A stretch of DNA of 64,000 nt from Planctomycetaceae bacterium (GCA_027490145.1 JAIXYQ010000015.1:62001-126000), one strand, 5' to 3'. Shown: positions 8,290-16,450, counted from the stretch's first letter. Program-made: numbers and translations. Notes: a model not told the origin generated them from the letters alone.

Positions 8290-8883
8290 GTGTTCATCTG
8301 GCGCAAGGGCATCTTTTGCCTCGAGGCCGAATGGTTCGGGCTGCGCTCCTCGGTGTCGGTGCGGCCGGCGCTGGAATTCCTGCGCGCCGGTGATTTCCGC
8401 GTGCCCTTCATCCACCGCGACGTGGCCACGCGCGCCGAGCTCGAGCATTACCTGCGCAAGTGGCTGCAGCAGGCGCACAGCGACTTCCCCGTGCTGTGGC
8501 TCTCGATCCACACGCGTCGCGGCCTGCTCCTCCCCGGTGACGTGCGTCGGCGCGACGAGAAGATGGACTTCGATGACCTCGAGCAGCGGCTGGCCGGCCA
8601 GTGCAGCGGCCGCATGATCCACTTCGGCGGCTGTCGCACGATCGACCTGCCGCGCGAAAGGATCCAGCGTTTCCTGCGCACGACCCGTGCGGTGGCCGTG
8701 AGCGGATTCCTGGAGGAGGTCGACTGGAGCGAGAGCACGCTCTTCGAGATGGCGCTGCTGCTCGAACTGCAGCGCCAGCCACTGAAGCCTGCGGGACTCG
8801 CCGCGATTCAGCGCCGACTCGCGCGCCACCACGGCGCGATGGCCAAGCGACTGGGCTTCAGGTTGCACCGGCGCGCGCGCTGA
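8290..8883 (+). CDS. conserved hypothetical protein (DUF6642-like; possible caspase/CHAT-like fold)
   Basis: The 197-aa cytoplasmic protein starts MFIWRKGIFCLEAEW, which resembles the DUF6642 signature as I remember it. A strand-His segment (VLWLSIHTRRG, His74 and Gly78) and a later strand-Cys segment (MIHFGGCRT, Cys115) are arranged like the His/Cys dyad of CHAT/caspase-like proteases. They are followed by AVSGFLEEVDWSES, which also fits that fold. Peptidase activity is inference only. Neighbours give no functional clue; it converges on the oxidoreductase at 8903. Confidence 0.6.
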   Translation: MFIWRKGIFCLEAEWFGLRSSVSVRPALEFLRAGDFRVPFIHRDVATRAELEHYLRKWLQQAHSDFPVLWLSIHTRRGLLLPGDVRRRDEKMDFDDLEQRLAGQCSGRMIHFGGCRTIDLPRERIQRFLRTTRAVAVSGFLEEVDWSESTLFEMALLLELQRQPLKPAGLAAIQRRLARHHGAMAKRLGFRLHRRAR

Positions 8884-8902
8884 GCGCACCGCCGGGCAGC
8901 GA

Positions 8903-10177
8903 TCAGGCCAGGTCGTACTCGCCGGGGATGCGCACGAACGGCTTGGCCACCACGCCCTTCGCGATGTCGTGGGGGAACAGGTCGAGCTTGGCGCCGGTGA
9001 TCTCGTCCCAGCCGACGGTGCGGCCGGTGTAGGCGGCCTCGCGGCCCATGACGGCCATCAGGCTGCTCTCGGCGGTCTGGCGCAGCTCGACGATCGGCTT
9101 GCCGGCGACGATCGACTCCACCAGGTCCTTGTGTTCCTGGCGGTACGCAGCACCGATGTCGCCCTTCATGCGCCAGAGCTCCTTGCCGTTGCGGTCGGTG
9201 ATGATGCTGCCGTTGCTGAAGGCCTTGATCTGGGCGATGCCCTCGCTGCCGTAGACCACGTTGTCGAAGTCGCCGGTGGCCTTGGGCCAGTGCCGGCCCG
9301 TGAACGAGCAGAGCCGCCCGCCGTCGAACTGGTAGTCGACCTTGAAGCTGTCCCACATCTCGCTGTCGGCGGGGCGGTGCCAGCGGCTGCCGACCGCGAA
9401 GGCCGAGCGCGGCGTGCCGAACATCCAGTGCACCACGTCGATGTTGTGGACGGCCTGCTCGACGATCTGGTCGCCGCTGGCCCAGATGAAGTGCATCCAG
9501 TTCATGATCTGGTAGTCGGCATCCGACTGGCCGGGCAGGCGGTCGCGGTACCAGATCTCGCCGGCGCAATAGCGCGCGGTCATCGAGACGGGCTCGCCGA
9601 TCATGCCCTTCTCCTTGATGTTCCTGATCGCCTCCATGAAGCTCGGCTGGCGGCGGTACTGGGTACCGGTCACGATCGCGGTCCCTTGCTTGAGCGCCAG
9701 GTCGTGCGCCTCGCAGCAGGTGCGGTAGCCGGCGCTGTCGGTGCACACGGGCTTCTCCGCGAACACGTGCTTCTTGGCCTCGACGGCAGCCTTGATGTGG
9801 CCGGGACGGAAGCCCGGGCTCGTGGTCAGGATGACCAGGTCGATCGTCGGGTCATTGATGACCTTCATGAAGCCTTCGAGTCCGCCGTAGATGCGCGCAT
9901 CGTCCACCGACACGCGGTCGCCGTGGGCCTTCTTCAAGCCATCGCGTGCCGCCTTGGCCTTGGCCAGGTCCACGTCGGCCATCGCGACCAGTCGCACGTT
10001 GGGGTTCGCGGTCAGGCTGTCGTTGGCGGCGCCGGAGCCGCGGCCACCCGAGCCAACCAGGCCGATGTTGAGCATCTTCGACGGCTGGTTCGGGCTGCCG
10101 ATCGCAAAGGGCGATGCATAGCCTGCGGCTCCGAGGGCTGCGGAAGTGACGATGAAGTCGCGGCGGCTGATCGACAT
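8903..10177 (-). CDS. Gfo/Idh/MocA family NAD(P)-dependent oxidoreductase, Tat-exported
   Basis: The N-terminus MSISRRDFIVTSAALGAAGYA is a twin-arginine signal. A Rossmann domain with LNIGLVGSGGRGSGAA follows, then the EKPV motif (HVFAEKPVCTD), an NMxHxxW-type region (IMNWMHFIW) and HNIDVVHWMFG with the usual Asp/His. The family oxidises or reduces sugars and related polyols; planctomycetes have many exported members. An upstream extension is possible, but AAGGAG sits 7 nt before the ATG at 10177, which decides the start. 424 aa. Substrate cannot be predicted. Confidence 0.9.
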   Translation of the reverse strand: MSISRRDFIVTSAALGAAGYASPFAIGSPNQPSKMLNIGLVGSGGRGSGAANDSLTANPNVRLVAMADVDLAKAKAARDGLKKAHGDRVSVDDARIYGGLEGFMKVINDPTIDLVILTTSPGFRPGHIKAAVEAKKHVFAEKPVCTDSAGYRTCCEAHDLALKQGTAIVTGTQYRRQPSFMEAIRNIKEKGMIGEPVSMTARYCAGEIWYRDRLPGQSDADYQIMNWMHFIWASGDQIVEQAVHNIDVVHWMFGTPRSAFAVGSRWHRPADSEMWDSFKVDYQFDGGRLCSFTGRHWPKATGDFDNVVYGSEGIAQIKAFSNGSIITDRNGKELWRMKGDIGAAYRQEHKDLVESIVAGKPIVELRQTAESSLMAVMGREAAYTGRTVGWDEITGAKLDLFPHDIAKGVVAKPFVRIPGEYDLA

Positions 10178-10311
10178 GCGGGCTCCTTGGTTGGGGTGCG
10201 ACCACGATACCGGGGCGTGGTCTCCGATGCGACGATCGGGCACGGATCGGGGGCATCGACCTCGGCCCGCGGCGTGGTTCTTCGCATGATCGTGATGCGC
10301 ACGCCGGTCCC

Positions 10312-10317
10312 TAGAAT
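10312..10317 (+). promoter_or_regulatory. TAGAAT -10-like hexamer, 10 nt before ATG 10328
   Basis: One of the closest matches to TATAAT in the window; leaderless or nearly leaderless start of coaC. Confidence 0.5.
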
Positions 10318-10327
10318 CGGAGCACGC

Positions 10328-10867
10328 ATGAAGGTCCTCCTAGGCATCACCGGCAGCGTGGCCACGATCAAGGCGCCCGAACTCGTGGCGGCGCTGCGAG
10401 CCGACGGACATGAGCTGCAGGTCGTGGCGACGCCGCATGCCTGGAACTTCACGCAGGTGAACCAGCTCGGCGTGAAGGCGTGGGAGGATGACGATGAGTG
10501 GCCTTCGATGTGGCAGCGCGGCGATGCCGTGCCGCATATCGACCTGGCCGACTGGGCCGACGCGCTCGTCATCGCGCCGCTCTCGGCGAACCTGCTCGCG
10601 GACATTGCGCTCGGTCGCTGCGACAGCATGCTGACCTGCATCGTGCGGGCCTGGCATCGCGACCGCCCCATCGTGATCGCGCCTGCGATGAACACCCGCA
10701 TGTGGGAGCACCCCGCGACCTCGCGGCACCTTGCACAGCTGCAGGCTGACCAACCACGGTTGTGCGTGGTCGACCCGGTCGAGAAGACCCTGGCCTGCGG
10801 CACGTATGGCATGGGCGGCATGGCGGATCCGGCAGCGATCGCGGCGGCGGTGCGCTCGACTCGGTGA
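10328..10867 (+). CDS. coaC: phosphopantothenoylcysteine decarboxylase (stand-alone CoaC-type flavoprotein)
   Basis: This FMN-dependent enzyme of coenzyme A synthesis decarboxylates 4'-phosphopantothenoyl-cysteine. The 179-aa flavoprotein shows GITGSVATIKAPEL at the N-terminus, APLSANLLADIALGRCD in the centre and the diagnostic PAMNTRMWEHPAT loop, then CGTYGMGGMAD. The wording around the PAMNTxMWEHP loop is closer to eukaryotic PPCDC/HAL3 than to the bacterial CoaBC fusion as I remember them. The synthetase half (CoaB) is a separate gene at 12064, with an FMN oxidase gene between them. Confidence 0.88.
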   Translation: MKVLLGITGSVATIKAPELVAALRADGHELQVVATPHAWNFTQVNQLGVKAWEDDDEWPSMWQRGDAVPHIDLADWADALVIAPLSANLLADIALGRCDSMLTCIVRAWHRDRPIVIAPAMNTRMWEHPATSRHLAQLQADQPRLCVVDPVEKTLACGTYGMGGMADPAAIAAAVRSTR

Positions 10868-10932
10868 TGGGTGTGCACGGGTGCCCGGTCGCCCTCGACC
10901 GCCGTGCAGGCGGTGTGGCCGTGCGGGCGGCG

Positions 10933-10938
10933 TAGACT
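10933..10938 (+). promoter_or_regulatory. TAGACT -10-like hexamer, 7 nt before GTG 10946
   Basis: Supports the GTG at 10946 over an upstream in-frame ATG at 10871. Confidence 0.5.
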
Positions 10939-10945
10939 CGCGCGC

Positions 10946-12067
10946 GTGCAGCAGGACCACCACGATCGGCTCGACGCGGCATCCGCCCCGCAGGACATGG
11001 TGTCGATCGGTGACTACGAGCGCGCGGCACCCGCTGCGCTCGAACGCCTGGCCCATGACTATTACCGATCCGGTTCCGGCGACGAGCGCACGCTTGCCGC
11101 CAACCGGGACGCCTGGGCGCGGTGGCTCGTGCACTACCGCGTGCTGGTCGACGTGGCGAAGCGCGACCTGACGACGACGATCCTGGGTTCGCGCTGGACG
11201 ATGCCGACGATGGTCGCGCCCGCAGCGCTGCAGCGCATGGCCCACCCCGACGGCGAGCTCGCGACCGCCCGCGCCGCGAAGGCTGCCGGCGTGCCGATGG
11301 GGATCAGCAGCCTGGCGACCACCACGGTCGAGGAGATCTGCGCCGCCGGCGGCGAGTGTTGGCTGCAGCTCTACGTGGGGCAGGATCGGGGCTTCGTCCG
11401 TGAGTTCGTGCAGCGTTCGGTGCAGGCCGGCTGCCGCGCCATCGCGCTGACCGTGGATGCCCCGGTCTGGGGCACCCGCGAGCGCGACGTGCGCAATCAC
11501 TTCCACGTACCCGAGCACCTGTCGGTCGTGAATCTCGTGCGGCCGGGCGGGCCCACGGGCCACTCGGGTCGCGGCCTGGGCGAGGCCCTCTCGTGGCTGA
11601 TCGATCCTGCACTCTGCTGGAAGGACCTCGAGTGGCTGCGTGCGCAGACCGACCTGCCGATCCTGCTCAAGGGCATCGTTCGACCCGATGACTGCGTTCG
11701 CGCCATGCGCTCCGGCATGCAGGGCGTGATCGTGAGCAACCACGGTGGACGCCAGCTCGATGGCGCCCCGGCGACGGCCGATGTGCTCGAGCGTTGCGTG
11801 CACGCGACCAAGGCTGAGCGCGCCGATGGCGTGGTGCTCGTCGACGGGGGCATCCGGCGTGGCGTTGATGTGCTGCGTGCGCTCGCGCTGGGTGCCGATG
11901 GCACGCTGATCGGAAGGCCGATGCTCTGGGGCCTTGCGGTCCATGGCGAGGCAGGCGTGCGGCGCGTCCTCGAGATCATGCACGCCGAGACGAGCCAGGC
12001 CATGGCGCTGGCCGGTTGCCCCGACCTCCGCTCGATCACGCGTGACCTGCTGGAGCGGGCCTCGTGA
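10946..12067 (+). CDS. FMN-dependent alpha-hydroxy-acid oxidase/dehydrogenase
   Basis: TIM-barrel flavoenzyme of the lactate/glycolate/mandelate oxidase family, oxidising an L-2-hydroxy acid. Visible family features are TMVAPAALQRMAHPDGE, LQLYV, LTVDAPVWGTRERD, the active-site loop VSNHGGRQLDG (His and Arg) and the phosphate-binding VLVDGGIRRGVDVLRALALGA. 373 aa from the GTG at 10946. The stop overlaps the GTG of coaB (GTGA), so the pair is co-transcribed. It sits between the two halves of CoA synthesis, where such an enzyme is not expected. Substrate unknown. Confidence 0.88.
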   Translation: MQQDHHDRLDAASAPQDMVSIGDYERAAPAALERLAHDYYRSGSGDERTLAANRDAWARWLVHYRVLVDVAKRDLTTTILGSRWTMPTMVAPAALQRMAHPDGELATARAAKAAGVPMGISSLATTTVEEICAAGGECWLQLYVGQDRGFVREFVQRSVQAGCRAIALTVDAPVWGTRERDVRNHFHVPEHLSVVNLVRPGGPTGHSGRGLGEALSWLIDPALCWKDLEWLRAQTDLPILLKGIVRPDDCVRAMRSGMQGVIVSNHGGRQLDGAPATADVLERCVHATKAERADGVVLVDGGIRRGVDVLRALALGADGTLIGRPMLWGLAVHGEAGVRRVLEIMHAETSQAMALAGCPDLRSITRDLLERAS

Positions 12068-12741
12068 GCCTGCGCGTGCTGGTGACCGCGGGCTCCACGC
12101 AGGTCCCGATCGACCGGGTCCGCGCCATCACCAACGTCTTCACGGGGCGCACGGGAACGCAGGTCGCCGCGGCGATCGCAGCGTTGCCGGGAACCAGCGT
12201 GCGGCTCCTGACGAGCGCGCCGCACCGTGTACGCGAGTGGGGGCTTCCCGACGGCGTCGAGGTCAGTGGTTTCACCACGTTCGACGAGTTGCGCGGCCTG
12301 ATGCAGTCCACCATCGAAGCGGAGCGCTGGCCCGACGCCATCGTCCACAGCGCGGCCGTGAGCGACTACCTCGTGGAGGGCGTCGCGGATGCTTCAGGCC
12401 GTGCGCTCGATGCCGGAAGCAAGATCGCGAGCGAACACGAACGGCTGGTCATCAGGCTCGTGAAGGCACCCAAGCTCGTCGACCTGATCAGGGCGCGGTG
12501 GGGCTTTGCGGGCACGCTGGTCAAGTTCAAGCTGACCGTGGACCGGACCGATGCCGAGCTCGAGGCGATTGCCCGCGCGAGCATGCACCATTCGAGGGCG
12601 GATGCGATCGTGGCGAACGACCTGGCGTGGGCGCACGAGCGGGCGATGGTGCTGCACGGCGACCGACCGGTCGAGTCGGTGCGGCGCCAAGCACTGGCTG
12701 CGCGCATTGCCGAACTGGTGCGGGCCATGGCGACGACCTGA
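12064..12741 (+). CDS. coaB: phosphopantothenate-cysteine ligase domain protein (stand-alone CoaB)
   Basis: It joins 4'-phosphopantothenate and cysteine, the step before CoaC. The 225-aa protein has VTAGSTQVPIDRVRAITN at the N-terminus (VTxGxTxxxIDxVRxItN), HSAAVSDYLV in the middle, a KIAS...LVIRLVKAPKLVD segment and VKFKLTVD. These match the CoaB domain without the CoaC flavodoxin fused. Translationally coupled to the preceding oxidase gene. It converges on the FHA-cyclase gene 20 bp away. Confidence 0.85.
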   Translation: MSLRVLVTAGSTQVPIDRVRAITNVFTGRTGTQVAAAIAALPGTSVRLLTSAPHRVREWGLPDGVEVSGFTTFDELRGLMQSTIEAERWPDAIVHSAAVSDYLVEGVADASGRALDAGSKIASEHERLVIRLVKAPKLVDLIRARWGFAGTLVKFKLTVDRTDAELEAIARASMHHSRADAIVANDLAWAHERAMVLHGDRPVESVRRQALAARIAELVRAMATT

Positions 12742-12761
12742 TCGGGTGCGGCGTCGGGTCC

Positions 12762-14441
12762 TCACTTCGCGGGCCGATGCAGGCCGTCCCAGGCACCCGG
12801 GTTCTGCAGCATCGTCGTGGCCGTGCGGGCGAGCCAGGCGAACCGTCGATGCACGCCCGCCAACTGCTGCGCCGAGTGCGCCACGGCGAGCAGCGCCATG
12901 GTGTCGCGCGCCTCCTCGAGCTGCATCGAGAGTGCGGCGAGCGCGTTGGCCTTGTCATCGGGCAGCGTGCCGCGGGGCACCGCCTCGAAGACCTCGACCG
13001 CATCCTGCAGCCCCTTCGGCACGACCATGCCTACGCGCAGGAACTGCGCCGCCTCCTGCGCACCGGCGTTCGCGGCGATCGCCCGCGTGCAGAGGATGCC
13101 GGCTTCCATGCGCTCGGGCCGGGCGAGCTGCTCGAGCCGGCTCGCACGGTTCACGACGGTGCCGAACAGGCCGAGTTTGGCGTGCAGGCGCGCACCCATC
13201 GGGCCGAAGAGGCACGCGCCGCTGTCCAGGCCCAGGCGCGAGTCCGGGACGATGCGCTTGGCGACGAGCGCCGCCCGGATCGAGGCCGCGATGTGGTCAT
13301 CGTGTGCGGTCGGTACGCCGAAGGCGGCGAACACCCCGTCACCGGTGAACTCGACCACCATGCCCTGTTCATCGAAGATCGCCTTGGTGAGCTCATCCAT
13401 GTAGCCGCGCATGCGCTGGTGCACCGACGCGAGCTGGTCGTTGGAGACGTCCACCAGGGAACTGAAGCCCTGCATGTCGAGGAAGAGGCACGAGGCCTGG
13501 TGCCACTGGGGAACCTGTTCCAGCGTGTCGGTGCCCTCACGGGCGAGGAGTGCGGCGATGCTGGGCGACACGTAGCGGCTGAAGCGTGAGCGCCGCAGCT
13601 GCAGCACCGCCTGCGAGGCGAGCTGGGCGACGATCCCGACGAAGTGCGCGAAGTGCGTTCGCGCGGAGCCGAGCGAGTGGCGGCCCTCGGCGTAGAGCAT
13701 GTTCGTACCCGCGTCGCTGGCGAGCGTCGTGGCGTGGCAGGCGACGAACTCCGAGTCGCTCATCAGCGTGGCACCCGCACCACCCTCGGCCGAGCGCTCG
13801 AAGATCGCGGTCTCGTCCGGCGTTCGCAGGGCCTGCTCGATCGCGCGCCGGCTGAAGGTGGCATCACGCTGGCCGTGGTGGGCAAGCACCGTGACCTTGG
13901 CGGCGTCCTCGGCCTGGATCGCGGCGGCCGTCGCGATGCCCAGGCCGCGTGCCTCATTGAGTGCACGCGCTGCGTTGAGCCAGATGTCGCGCTCCGTCGC
14001 GGCCTGACCGATGGCGCGTGAGGCCTTCAGCACGTGCTCGAGGAGTTCGGCCGGATTCGCGGCGGAGATCTGCGCGGGGCTCTCGCCGCTGTCGTCGAGC
14101 GTGCGCAGCATCGTGGCGCCCATGGGTGCGGTGTGTTCGATGACCGCCATCACTCCAGGTCCGAGCGAAAGTTGGTCGCCGTCGTGGAGCGCCACCGCGG
14201 CGTTGGACGGCAGGGGCAGCCCCTGGCGGCGGGTCCCCGCACGGCTGCCGAGATCGGTGACGACCCACTCGGTCCCGACGAATTCGAGTTTCACGTGATG
14301 CCGCGACACGGTCGCCACGGGCACGCAGATCGTGCACCCCGTGTCGCGCCCGATGATCGCGGATTGGCCCGGCGTCAGCAGGACCGATCGCGAGCGATCG
14401 CTCCATGCCACATGGACCCGGATGGTTGGCGCCGCCGGCAC
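12762..14441 (-). CDS. FHA-GAF-class III nucleotide cyclase-like protein
   Basis: The 559-aa protein has an N-terminal FHA domain (SAIIGRDTGCTICVP, VSRHHVKLEF, DLGSRAGT; residues 20-105), a GAF-like region (about 130-290) and a class III cyclase catalytic domain (about 310-490). Both metal-binding aspartates are present (LFLDMQGFSSLV and FTGDGVFAAFG), as are the NRASR Asn/Arg. The base-selecting positions read Glu in VVEFTGD and Lys in HAKLGLFG, where adenylyl cyclases have Lys and Asp, so product specificity is uncertain. It starts at GTG with TAGCCT 6 nt upstream. A phosphothreonine-controlled second-messenger enzyme is likely. Confidence 0.85.
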   Translation of the reverse strand: MPAAPTIRVHVAWSDRSRSVLLTPGQSAIIGRDTGCTICVPVATVSRHHVKLEFVGTEWVVTDLGSRAGTRRQGLPLPSNAAVALHDGDQLSLGPGVMAVIEHTAPMGATMLRTLDDSGESPAQISAANPAELLEHVLKASRAIGQAATERDIWLNAARALNEARGLGIATAAAIQAEDAAKVTVLAHHGQRDATFSRRAIEQALRTPDETAIFERSAEGGAGATLMSDSEFVACHATTLASDAGTNMLYAEGRHSLGSARTHFAHFVGIVAQLASQAVLQLRRSRFSRYVSPSIAALLAREGTDTLEQVPQWHQASCLFLDMQGFSSLVDVSNDQLASVHQRMRGYMDELTKAIFDEQGMVVEFTGDGVFAAFGVPTAHDDHIAASIRAALVAKRIVPDSRLGLDSGACLFGPMGARLHAKLGLFGTVVNRASRLEQLARPERMEAGILCTRAIAANAGAQEAAQFLRVGMVVPKGLQDAVEVFEAVPRGTLPDDKANALAALSMQLEEARDTMALLAVAHSAQQLAGVHRRFAWLARTATTMLQNPGAWDGLHRPAK

Positions 14442-14447
14442 GGCTGC

Positions 14448-14453
14448 AGGCTA
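14448..14453 (-). promoter_or_regulatory. TAGCCT -10-like hexamer, 6 nt before GTG 14441
   Basis: Minus-strand leaderless-type element for the FHA-cyclase gene. Confidence 0.45.
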
Positions 14454-14465
14454 CACCTGCCGCAG

Positions 14466-15041
14466 TCAGTCGTTGAGGTGCTTCTCGGGCCAGAACTTGC
14501 GGACGCCGACGGCGGCCTGCAGCAGGACGCCATCCTTGGTGATCTCGTAGTACTTCCAGACACCGCTGGTGTTGGCGGCGTTGCCCGCCTCGCCACCGCC
14601 ATCACCCTTCGCCGCGGCATCGGCGCGCGCGTTGAAGCTCCAGCCCTTCTCGGTGAAGTTGCGGTAGTCGAGATCGTTGTTGAAGAGGCAGACGATGGAG
14701 AAGCCCTTCGCACCGATGCCGACGCCGGCGCTGGCCTCGCTCATCGACATGTAGGTCTTCTTGCCGGCCTTGTCGACCGCCACGCCCTTGGCGCCGGAGC
14801 CGCCGCCGAAGATGACGAAGACGTTCGTGCCCGAGAAAACGGCGGAGCCGTAGGCCTCCTCCATCTGCTTCTTCGCATCAGGGTAGATCGCGTAGAGCTT
14901 CTTGAGCACCTCATCACGCTCGGCGTCGATCTTCGAGCGGTCGGCGTTGCGTTCCTCAGTCGTGGGTGCCGACTGGCACGCCGGAAGGACGCAGGCAAGG
15001 AACGAGGCGATGCAGAGGAGAAGCGCGCGGTGGATCGTCAT
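14466..15041 (-). CDS. SYLF (Ysc84-like) domain lipoprotein
   Basis: The 191-aa protein has a lipoprotein signal with lipobox LPAC at about residues 19-22. A short charged helix with YPDAKKQMEEAYGSAVF follows, then the SYLF/Ysc84-like core: FGGGSGAKGVAV, KKTYMSMSEASAGVGIGAKGFSIVCLFNN and GWSFNARADAAA. SYLF domains bind lipids in eukaryotes, while the bacterial role is unknown. It is probably anchored to a periplasmic membrane face. No obvious Shine-Dalgarno or TANNNT precedes the ATG. Confidence 0.8.
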   Translation of the reverse strand: MTIHRALLLCIASFLACVLPACQSAPTTEERNADRSKIDAERDEVLKKLYAIYPDAKKQMEEAYGSAVFSGTNVFVIFGGGSGAKGVAVDKAGKKTYMSMSEASAGVGIGAKGFSIVCLFNNDLDYRNFTEKGWSFNARADAAAKGDGGGEAGNAANTSGVWKYYEITKDGVLLQAAVGVRKFWPEKHLND

Positions 15042-15089
15042 GCGCGGATGTTCGCGATGTTCACGCGATCGCGCAAGCGGGTCGCGGCG

Positions 15090-15950
15090 TCAGGGCGTGG
15101 AGCCCGACGATCCGCCCTTGGTGGAGCCGGAACCGCGGGACGATCCACCCGAGGTCGAGCCCTTGGAGGAGTTCTTCGACGACGTCTGGTCGCTCGAGGA
15201 GTCTGAGCTGCTCGATGAGTCGCTGGAGGAATCGCTGGAGGAATCGCTGGAGGAGTCGCTGGAGGAGTCCTTCTTCGAGTCCTGGTCGGAGTCCGAGCTG
15301 CTCGAGGAGTCCTTCGAAGCGTCGCTGTCCGAGTCACTGGCCGAATCGCTCGAGCCGTCCGAGTCCTTGCCCGACGACTTCGCCGACTTGGGAAGCTTGC
15401 TTCCCTTGGCGACCTTGGCGACTTCGGCGTCGAACGCCTTGTCGTGGGGGTTGCCGATCCAGCTGATCATGCCCTTGGTGTCGACGATGAAGGCGCAGGG
15501 GATGCCGTTCTGGCCGGCGGCCTGCAGCCACGCCGAGGCCATCGAGCGGTCGGCGTCATAGGCGACGGTGTAGGCCATCTTCGAGCCCTGCTTCTTCACG
15601 AAGGCCTCGAGCGGATCCTTGCCGCTGCGCTCGGAACCGGCCACGCCCATCACCACGATGTTCTTGTGCTTCTTCTGCAGCTTGGTCAGGTGCGGGATGC
15701 TCGCGACGCACGGTGGGCACCAGGTCGCCCAGAACTCGACCACGTAGGCGGTGCCTTCATTGAGGCCTTCGACAGGCTTGCCCTTGATGATCTCGTCCAT
15801 GCTGAGCGCCGGCGCCTTGCTGCCCACCGAGAGCCGACCATTGCCTTGATCGCCGGCGGGGGTGCCCGGGCTGCCTTCGGATTGCGCCATCGACGGCGCG
15901 CAGGCAAGGGTGAGGGCGAGGATCGATGCAAGGGTGGTGCTGGTGCGCAT
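15090..15950 (-). CDS. exported thioredoxin-fold (TlpA-like) protein with Ser/Asp-rich tail
   Basis: A signal peptide (MRTSTTLASILALTLACAPSMAQ) precedes a TlpA/ResA-like redoxin domain. The active site is WATWCPPCVASIPHL near residue 77, with a GIPCAFIVD cis-Pro region. After about residue 185 the protein becomes a tail of roughly 95 residues made almost only of Ser, Asp, Lys and Gly, with repeated DSSS, ending in Gly/Ser. The redox domain probably acts on periplasmic disulfides; the tail could be a flexible, acidic wall-spanning or calcium-binding linker (inference). An AGGA site sits before the ATG at 15950. Confidence 0.88.
   Translation of the reverse strand: MRTSTTLASILALTLACAPSMAQSEGSPGTPAGDQGNGRLSVGSKAPALSMDEIIKGKPVEGLNEGTAYVVEFWATWCPPCVASIPHLTKLQKKHKNIVVMGVAGSERSGKDPLEAFVKKQGSKMAYTVAYDADRSMASAWLQAAGQNGIPCAFIVDTKGMISWIGNPHDKAFDAEVAKVAKGSKLPKSAKSSGKDSDGSSDSASDSDSDASKDSSSSSDSDQDSKKDSSSDSSSDSSSDSSSDSSSSSDSSSDQTSSKNSSKGSTSGGSSRGSGSTKGGSSGSTP
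15217..15264. repeat. four tandem 12-bp units in the Ser/Asp tail
   Basis: Units of GAGTCGCTGGAG (with GAATCGCTGGAG variants) repeat four times and encode DSSS on the minus strand. Unit loss or gain keeps the frame. Confidence 0.85.
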
Positions 15951-15998
15951 GGTGGGTCCTTGGGTTGGTCGGCGGATGCTATGCGCAGCGACCGCGGC

Positions 15999-16030
15999 AA
16001 AAAAGCGAACGGCCGGGCGGGAGCCCGGCC
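15999..16030 (-). terminator. intrinsic terminator of the small membrane protein gene
   Basis: On the minus strand GGCCGGGC-TCCC-GCCCGGCC forms a perfect 8-bp stem, followed after 6 nt by a run of six T (15999-16004). Confidence 0.8.
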
Positions 16031-16066
16031 GAGTCGCCAGTGATTCGAAGGAGAAAGGACCGGAAC

Positions 16067-16303
16067 TCAGGTCGTCGAGCGCTTGCTGAACACGGCCAGG
16101 ATGACCATCAGCGCGATCAGGCCGACCAGACCGTTGTTGCCGAAGCCGGAGATGAAGCTCATGAGGTTGTCGGTGATGCCACCGAAGAACCAGGTGTTCG
16201 TCTTGCCGAAGATGATCTGGGCGAGCACGCCGACGGCGATGAACAGCATGGCGATGTCGATGAATTCGCTGGTCCAGCTCTTGAGGGTGTCGAAAGCCTT
16301 CAT
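16067..16303 (-). CDS. small membrane protein, 78 aa
   Basis: The start is fixed by AGGAGG nine nt before the ATG at 16303. The protein has an amphipathic start (MKAFDTLKSWTSEFIDIAML) and two hydrophobic segments separated by a loop with FGKTNTWFFGGITDNLMSFISGFGNN, ending in FSKRSTT. No known family is recognised. The strong Shine-Dalgarno and its own intrinsic terminator indicate a well-expressed single-gene unit. Confidence 0.75.
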   Translation of the reverse strand: MKAFDTLKSWTSEFIDIAMLFIAVGVLAQIIFGKTNTWFFGGITDNLMSFISGFGNNGLVGLIALMVILAVFSKRSTT

Positions 16304-16404
16304 GGTGACTGCCTCCTGTGCAGTGTGGTGAGAATGCAGCCCGCGCACGTTGCGCTTTCCTTGGCTGCACGCGTTGCATCGGTGCAGATCGGACCCAACC
16401 GATA

Positions 16405-16450
16405 AAAATCGCGTCAAAAACCGCCGTTCACTTCGTGAAGACGCGATTTT
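16405..16450 (-). terminator. nested-stem terminator after the VOC gene
   Basis: The perfect 11-bp arms AAAATCGCGTC (16405-16415) and GACGCGATTTT (16440-16450) enclose a smaller 5-bp hairpin (TTCAC/GTGAA, 16427-16439) and an unpaired A-rich strand. On the minus strand the 3' arm runs into TTTTT, as in an intrinsic terminator. The spacing suits the end of the VOC gene at 16530. Confidence 0.6.

Noticed and set aside
15217-15264. Repeat cluster as a CRISPR array
   Set aside because: The units are 12 bp, contiguous, without spacers, and encode in-frame DSSS.
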